From Arachidicoccus ginsenosidivorans (GTDB lineage Bacteria; Bacteroidota; Bacteroidia; Chitinophagales; Chitinophagaceae): a DNA stretch of 64,000 nucleotides. Location: assembly GCF_007971385.1 (NCBI RefSeq), contig NZ_CP042434.1, positions 1,798,001 to 1,862,000 of the forward strand, in the 5' to 3' direction. The notes below the pieces were generated by a model that saw only the letters and a program-made list of their open reading frames with translations, did no database searches and had not been told where the DNA came from. The position numbers and the translations under genes were made by a program. Shown in pieces: positions 58,769 through 64,000 of this stretch. Each line of letters starts with the position of its first letter. Within the stretch, counting starts at the first letter, position 1.

Positions 58769-61312
58769 CTATCTGGTTTTTCTGCTGATAAAATACCGGA
58801 ACTTAATGCTAAAGGATCTGCCAGGTTTTTGGAGACTAAAATTGTCATACAACAACCTGTCAGCTAGATTATGCCCTTCCAGCGCAATATTATACTGCCC
58901 ATTTTTTAAAGAATAAACGATATTGGCGTCATGCGATATTTGCATGGGAATGCCATATTTATTATCCTTAGACCCTCTGCTGGGCCAGTACAGATAAAAA
59001 GCATGCACGTAGAGCAGGTTATAGCCTATCGTAAGGTGGTCACCTTTGGCAAAAACATTATGAAAAAATAAAGAGGCGTCCGCATTCCCAAAGAGATATG
59101 GGACATTGGGTAAACGATCTTTATACACCACACTGACCGCATCATAATCAGGTTCATATTTTTGCATATTGCGCAAATCCTGATAGGTGGCACTAAATCC
59201 GGCAGCTAGTAACTTCTTATAGGAGTATCTTAATTCCGCTTCTGCCCCCAGATTGCGAACACCATCCAGATTGGCAGCCACGAGTTTTGTTTGATTGTTA
59301 TTAAAAATATTATAAATATAATTGGTCGAATGCCGATAGAGGCCGCTGGCTGTAACCATAAAACGGTGGTCCTGCTGAATATTAAAATTATAAATAAAGC
59401 CCAGGTTTACATTTTGACTGGACTCCGGCTTCAAGTCAAAATTACTTTCCTGATTCACCATATCACCAAACAGTTCTTCATTACCTGGGAGTCTATTAGC
59501 CTTTTCATAGGAGAGCTTTGCCTCAAGGTTACGTCTGAGATAATAAGACATGGCCACTGCATAACCGATTTTATCCGTATTCGCAGACACGTCTTTATAG
59601 GCGACATCTCCCCAATTGCCGGTGGGATTATAGGAAAGCCGGGTATAAGCATGTTGATGCAGGTCCTTACCAATAAGGGTAATACTTCCTTTGCTGGCAA
59701 AATCATATTTATAACTTAGGCCCAGGATATTCTTGTCTGTTTTCTGGGGTTGATAATAAACATCACTGCCCGTGAGCAGTAAATTCGTAGTCTTTCTATT
59801 AAAATGAGTAAAGACGTTATTTAGAGCCAGCTCCTGGTTATCTGCAATATGATATTGAATGGATCCGGTAGCAATCCCCAGATTATTGCCAAATTCAAAA
59901 TAAGCTCTTGAACGCTCGCCGCCAGCACCTTCATATTGTTTATAGTTACCATACCAGTCATATCTTCTATTGGCCGTATCAATGGAGGTTTCTTTCCCAA
60001 AATTATAATTGGCGTTTACTTTCACGTCTAATCCCTTGATTAGATCTTTTTTCTCATATTTCAGGCTGGGCATCAAAATATTGCCCCTTGTATGATAGGC
60101 GCCGAACACAGAAACCATTCTGGCACCTGTCTGAATCTGCTTATAGGATTTACCCACAGAGATCCCAACCAGAAATTTATCCGCCCACTTTTTATCCACA
60201 AATCCCAGATTGGCAATGGCCATTTCATTGTGGTATTTGTCGTGGAACCTTCTAACCGTAGCATTAGGTGTGTAAGCTCCTGTATTGATATCTGCCACAT
60301 CCAGCGTGACCTTATAATCATTATCTGAATAATTCTGATAGGCGTTCAGCTGAAAGGTGAACCCCTTTTTTGAAGTCACAGCGGCAGCCAAATTGGTTTT
60401 GTGCGTATTAAAAGAGCCATAAGAATAGGATGCGTCAATATAATTGGCTTTTTGATTACCGGTAATAATATTGACGGCTCCACCAAGTGCATCAGAGCCT
60501 AACCAAATAGGCACAACTCCTTTGTAAACTTCCACTCTTTCTGCCAAATTGATCGGAATATTATTGATCTGGAAGGAAGAGCCCAGATCATCCATGGGTA
60601 TACCGTCAATAAAAAACTTAATGCGACCACCGGAAAACCCGTTCAGGGAAAAATTAAAATCTGAACCAACTCCACCACTTTCCCTGACCCGCACGCCAGA
60701 GACCCTGTCCAGCGCCTGGGCGATATCCAAGGTCGAATTATGCAGTTTTTGGGCATCAATGGCTGTAACGTTATAGGATTGCCGGTTAGCAAGGTCACTG
60801 GCGGATCTACCCAGCACCTGGACATCCTCCATCTGGTGGTTGTCCGCTTTATTTAAAACAACCTGAAGTTGAATCGTACCGCTTTTGATCTGGGTAGCAG
60901 TCAAATCAACTTGCTTGGCATTATAACCAATATAAGAGAAAATCAAGGTATATGTGTCCCGATCTTCAGGAAGCTGAATACTAAAATACCCATCCTCATT
61001 AGTTACCATGCCTATCTTTGTCCCTTTTACAAGCACTGCCACATGTGACAATTGGTCTCCTTCAGCACTCAATACCTGTCCCGTAACAGGCCCCCAATGA
61101 TCCTTTGTTGAGCCCATAGCCTTATCAGCGGGTTGCGCACTCAGCGATTGGCAAATGCATATATGCATCGTAACCATCACTAATACACTCCCAAGTAGAC
61201 TAAGTCTACAATCTTGACACCTTTTTACACTAGCTATATTTTTAAGCAACACTTCAAATAAAACAGACATATGAATAGTAAGAATTAAAGTATTACATGA
61301 CGAAACTGCCAT
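58769..61312 (-). CDS. TonB-dependent siderophore receptor (XusA-like)
   Basis: 847 residues; starts at 61312 or 61270 (MSVLFEV). Signal segment, then a carboxypeptidase-like domain (VTGQVLSAEGDQLSHVAVLVKG, about 75-160), plug (DVQVLGRSASDLANRQSYNVT) and barrel ending in the aromatic FSIKFRYFISRKTR. The plug has VEVYKGVVPIWLGSDALGGAVNII, the FepA/FhuA-type motif, not the SusC signature, so it is a metallophore receptor. Neighbours (PepSY protein, DUF4374 lipoprotein) match the xenosiderophore set of Bacteroides. Confidence 0.92.
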   Translation of the reverse strand: MAVSSCNTLILTIHMSVLFEVLLKNIASVKRCQDCRLSLLGSVLVMVTMHICICQSLSAQPADKAMGSTKDHWGPVTGQVLSAEGDQLSHVAVLVKGTKIGMVTNEDGYFSIQLPEDRDTYTLIFSYIGYNAKQVDLTATQIKSGTIQLQVVLNKADNHQMEDVQVLGRSASDLANRQSYNVTAIDAQKLHNSTLDIAQALDRVSGVRVRESGGVGSDFNFSLNGFSGGRIKFFIDGIPMDDLGSSFQINNIPINLAERVEVYKGVVPIWLGSDALGGAVNIITGNQKANYIDASYSYGSFNTHKTNLAAAVTSKKGFTFQLNAYQNYSDNDYKVTLDVADINTGAYTPNATVRRFHDKYHNEMAIANLGFVDKKWADKFLVGISVGKSYKQIQTGARMVSVFGAYHTRGNILMPSLKYEKKDLIKGLDVKVNANYNFGKETSIDTANRRYDWYGNYKQYEGAGGERSRAYFEFGNNLGIATGSIQYHIADNQELALNNVFTHFNRKTTNLLLTGSDVYYQPQKTDKNILGLSYKYDFASKGSITLIGKDLHQHAYTRLSYNPTGNWGDVAYKDVSANTDKIGYAVAMSYYLRRNLEAKLSYEKANRLPGNEELFGDMVNQESNFDLKPESSQNVNLGFIYNFNIQQDHRFMVTASGLYRHSTNYIYNIFNNNQTKLVAANLDGVRNLGAEAELRYSYKKLLAAGFSATYQDLRNMQKYEPDYDAVSVVYKDRLPNVPYLFGNADASLFFHNVFAKGDHLTIGYNLLYVHAFYLYWPSRGSKDNKYGIPMQISHDANIVYSLKNGQYNIALEGHNLADRLLYDNFSLQKPGRSFSIKFRYFISRKTR

Positions 61313-61425
61313 GCAGTATCACCGGTAAGACTCAGATAAGAAAATAGGATGCCTTTACTACCTTAGTCCCTAAAGGCTTCGGTAGCCATTTGTTTAAAAA
61401 TTAAATCAATAAAAATGTCTCAGCG

Positions 61426-63008
61426 CTAAGCAGGTGATAATGCCCGACCTAGTTTTCCTTGCCGCTTACGGACAGCAAGTAACCAGGTCACAAGCGTCGC
61501 AACACTCATCACCAGCCATAATAGATCTATAAATAAGATGTCATAATAACCATGACGCCAGCTCACCCACACCCAATTACCAGTAACCAGTCCATTTACA
61601 ATGGGGATCGCCATTCCAAGCAGTCCACCTAATAGCAGGCAGTCTCTGGTGATTTTAAAGTTATCTCTTCTAATTATCAGCAGTATGGTCACAACCAGCC
61701 AAACCCAGAAATAAAATTGATAAATAAAACCGCGACCGCCATCTGGATTTAATTTAACGGCTATAAAAGCAGCAGCTGTCACCGGATACATACCGATAGA
61801 AGCAGATAAATAAATACGCGCCAACCATTCATTGAAGCGACGCTTTTTTTCCGGTATATTCTTTTTATTTCTGGCAACCAGCCAGATCATCACGCCAGAA
61901 ATAATAACGATACAACCTGCTAAACCCAATAAGAAATACAATATTCTGACCAGATTCCCCCAAAATTGCCAAAATGAAGGGTATACATCAGATTGTCTAC
62001 TGCCTTTGAATAAGAAGCAGGCCCGTCAATGGGCGTGAATTTTTCTACAGCACTAGTAGCGCCATTATAGACAACGCTGGCCGTCCCTGTAAAGTTCTTA
62101 TGTTGGTTTGCACCATTTATCGTAATGTGCATGCTTGCATCTCCATAATTACTTACCACCAGACTCGTCACATGTGTATGTTTCATCCGGGTTTGTGCAT
62201 CCAGGTATAGCGCATTTAAATCAGGCGCTTTTTCTGTAGGTCGATACAAAAAATCGTACGCTACTGTACTGGCACTGGTCGCTTTAAATAGCGAGTCCGT
62301 ACTACCTCCATATTGAGCTGCGGCTACGGGTTGGCTCACTAAAGGATAACTTATTAAATAATAGGCACCCGTTACCGCAAAGACAAATAGAAAAGGTAGG
62401 GTAATAACACCCAGAGCTGTATGAAGATCCGTCCAAAGGGTTTTTAGCTTTTCCCAGGGACGAAATACATAAAAATTACTGACAATCTTCTTCCAGTGCA
62501 CTAAGACGCCCGTAATAATGGCAAATAAAAATAGGAATGCGACAAGACCAGCCACATAATACCCAAATGGAAATCCCCTGCCACCGATCACATTTAAAGG
62601 CGCCAGAAAGTGTAACCGATACAAAAACTCCCCTAAATCATAGTCCTTCCTGTAATCCTTCATATTAAAAGTAGCCGCATCCATATAATAGTATCCGCCC
62701 CTGCCCTTTACAGTTGTATCCTTGGATGCGGTAGCAGAAACGACCATTTTTCTGGTTCTTTCATTAAGCGATATATAAAGATCACGGCCATACAAATTCA
62801 TACTTCCGGCCATTGTATCGCGAACGCGGTTCATATCAATGTTTTGTTTTTGCACCACAGCATTTGGCGTATCTTTTTGCCAATTAGTAATCTCTGCTTT
62901 AAAAAAGGCAAAAGATCCTGCAAAAAAGATTACATAAAGTATCAGCGAGATAATAATCCCGCTGATGGTATGCGTATGAAAATATATATTATAATTTCTT
63001 AGATTCAT
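61426..63008 (-). pseudogene. PepSY-associated membrane protein (FpvG/XusC-like reductase), frameshifted
   Basis: Two frames join into about 527 residues. The first (63008-61920) has the first membrane helix (GIIISLILYVIFFAGSFAFF), the periplasmic PepSY-like domain and next helices (YVAGLVAFLFLFAIITGVLVHW), with helix His residues that may bind haem. It breaks at LHFGNFGG; one missing G in the G5 run (plus-strand C-run 61957-61961) gives FGGNLVRILYFLLGLAGC, continuing in the second frame. These proteins reduce ferric siderophore in the inner membrane or periplasm. It is third in the operon. Confidence 0.85.
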
Positions 63009-63020
63009 TATTTAAAATTG

Positions 63021-63311
63021 TTATTTTCCTGTCATATGCAACAAGTAAGGCAAATAGAAAATCAGACTCAGTCCTAAATAGACTACCCATATTTTCCAGC
63101 CACTCCTGGAAAGGAAAGCTACGATCATAAGTACTGCCCATAAAATATATACCGAAAACTTCATGGTTATAAATATGGTGGCCTTATCCACAAAGACCAT
63201 TAAAAACAGATGCAGGCTCATCGTCACCATATAACCGCCAACAAAAGCAGCCGTTACTTTGAGTAGCCTTTGCCATGGAGAGGCGGTCAAATGTTTCTTA
63301 TTGGCTGGCAT
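63021..63311 (-). CDS. Small membrane protein, DUF3649-like (iron uptake)
   Basis: 96 residues with three hydrophobic helices (KVTAAFVGGYMVTMSLHLFL, FSVYILWAVLMIVAFLS, IWVVYLGLSLIFYLPYLL). The size and neighbours resemble the DUF3649 group found next to PepSY proteins and TonB siderophore receptors (compare fpvH/J/K). Overlap with the upstream gene is one base, so they are co-translated. Function is by context. Confidence 0.6.
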   Translation of the reverse strand: MPANKKHLTASPWQRLLKVTAAFVGGYMVTMSLHLFLMVFVDKATIFITMKFSVYILWAVLMIVAFLSRSGWKIWVVYLGLSLIFYLPYLLHMTGK

Positions 63312-63312
63312 A

Positions 63313-63645
63313 TTAAAAAATTAAAAATTCCATGAGTAAGGCAAGGACCCCAAGACCCAGAATATGCGAAAAACGAATTAACCTGAAAGGCGTAAGGCTG
63401 ATAATATAACAACCCGCAGCCATCATCATCAGCAATGCATGCAGTGTCCCCATTACGGCTCCATCCATTAGTATCAGCCCCAGAGTTGACAGCATAATAC
63501 CTCCCAATCCTAACAATTTTGCAGGGGTCTGATTGGATTGCAGCCAAAATTCAATGGCACCACCACTGATCAACTTCGCCTTTCGGGAAGTATTATAAAA
63601 GCAAAAAACTCCAGACCAGCAAATTAAAAGCATCAGCGTATACAT
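63313..63645 (-). CDS. Small membrane protein, DUF3325-like (iron uptake)
   Basis: 110 residues with about four hydrophobic segments (MYTLMLLICWSGVFCFY at the N-terminus, LGLGGIMLSTLGLILM, HALLMMMAAGCYIISL, LGLGVLALLMEFLIF). It is the first gene of the siderophore operon and matches the DUF3325 pattern seen in similar clusters. It is one or two bases from the next start. Confidence 0.6.
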   Translation of the reverse strand: MYTLMLLICWSGVFCFYNTSRKAKLISGGAIEFWLQSNQTPAKLLGLGGIMLSTLGLILMDGAVMGTLHALLMMMAAGCYIISLTPFRLIRFSHILGLGVLALLMEFLIF

Positions 63646-64000
63646 AATGATTGGTATTAATCGTTTTCGCCCGCAAAATTAGTAAAGGCGCAAGCCAACC
63701 ATTTTCAAAAACGGGAAATCCATTTACGCAAAGAGGAAATTCTTGATTATCAAAGCGTTTTATGAGTGTGGTTGTTCTGTTAGTCCACTACCTTTCCAAG
63801 AGGAAAGATAGTAGACATTTTAGTGGATCATCTGGTCAAAATTCACAGACATTTTAATAACAATGAACGAATTTATCCTACTAAACTGGCCATTTATACT
63901 ATTCATCTAACCCTTTATCATTTTATACAAGTGATTTAAAATGATTTTGTTACCTTCAATTCCCGCTTCAAAAAAGCGACAATTTATTTATCAAATATCA
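63646..64000. promoter_or_regulatory. Upstream region of the siderophore operon
   Basis: The minus strand reads TAATTTTG at 63674-63681, a possible -7 box 29 bp ahead of the first gene. A hairpin with arms CTTTCC/GGAAAG (loop AAGA) lies near 63790-63810 and AGACATTTTA occurs twice (about 63812 and 63850). No gene was recognised; no Fur box was clear. Confidence 0.4.

Noticed and set aside
63646..64000. Insertion-sequence end at the right edge
   Set aside because: Only a short doubled decamer and one small hairpin are present; not enough to call a terminus.

Overview
The window looks like a chromosomal segment of a free-living, glycan-degrading Bacteroidota (Chitinophagales or Sphingobacteriales type). 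It has four SusC/SusD pairs, a FecI/FecR-type sigma/anti-sigma pair, GH97, GH92 and GH87-like enzymes, Bacteroidota-only families (DUF4374, DUF4998, DUF5000, DUF6377, DUF6520), TAnnTTTG-like -7 boxes, weak Shine-Dalgarno sites and AT-rich spacers. Family-level placement is inference.

Layout. 1-2.4 kb: start of a probable trmB (leaving the window on the left), tatD, a DUF4168 secreted protein, tRNA-Ser(GGA). 2.5-4.3 kb: an AAA ATPase fused to a PD-(D/E)XK-like nuclease domain, with four 53-bp palindromic tandem repeats directly upstream. 4.5-5.5 kb: Tat-exported sugar isomerase/epimerase-like protein. 6.1-14 kb: AraC regulator, a DUF6520 small peptide, then a TlpA-SusC-SusD transport unit on the minus strand. 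14.5-22.3 kb: XRE regulator, then ECF sigma, FecR, STN-SusC and SusD_2. 22.5-27.3 kb: GDPD-like lipoprotein, VirE_N/PriCT_2 protein, periplasmic rhodanese, and a membrane transporter fused to a hotdog thioesterase. 27.3-38.5 kb: PUL 1 (SusR-like regulator, SusC, SusD, GH97, GH87-like), predicted to act on an alpha-glucan, perhaps alpha-1,3-glucan. 38.7-39.8 kb: dinB. 39.9-51.1 kb: PUL 2 (GH92, SusC, SusD, DUF5000, DUF4998), predicted to act on alpha-mannosides such as yeast mannan or N-glycans. 51.9-52.1 kb: short tandem repeats that may be an insertion-sequence relic. 52.1-57.0 kb: two MacB/FtsX-like permeases. 57.4-63.6 kb: an iron-siderophore operon resembling XusABC (small membrane proteins, PepSY reductase-like protein, TonB receptor, DUF4374 lipoprotein).

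Nine coding regions are broken by twelve single-base deletions. All run in the same direction and sit in or next to mononucleotide runs, and restoring one base each time rebuilds a full-length family member. The simplest reading is systematic homopolymer undercalling in the assembly, so these genes are annotated as full-length but disrupted. True pseudogenisation or phase variation cannot be excluded from sequence alone.

The most unusual points are the ATPase-nuclease with its palindromic repeat array, the transporter-thioesterase fusion, a four-copy operator-like motif (ATGTNYGAACAT) around PUL 2, and a candidate plus-strand small RNA in the leader of the sigma-controlled susC.
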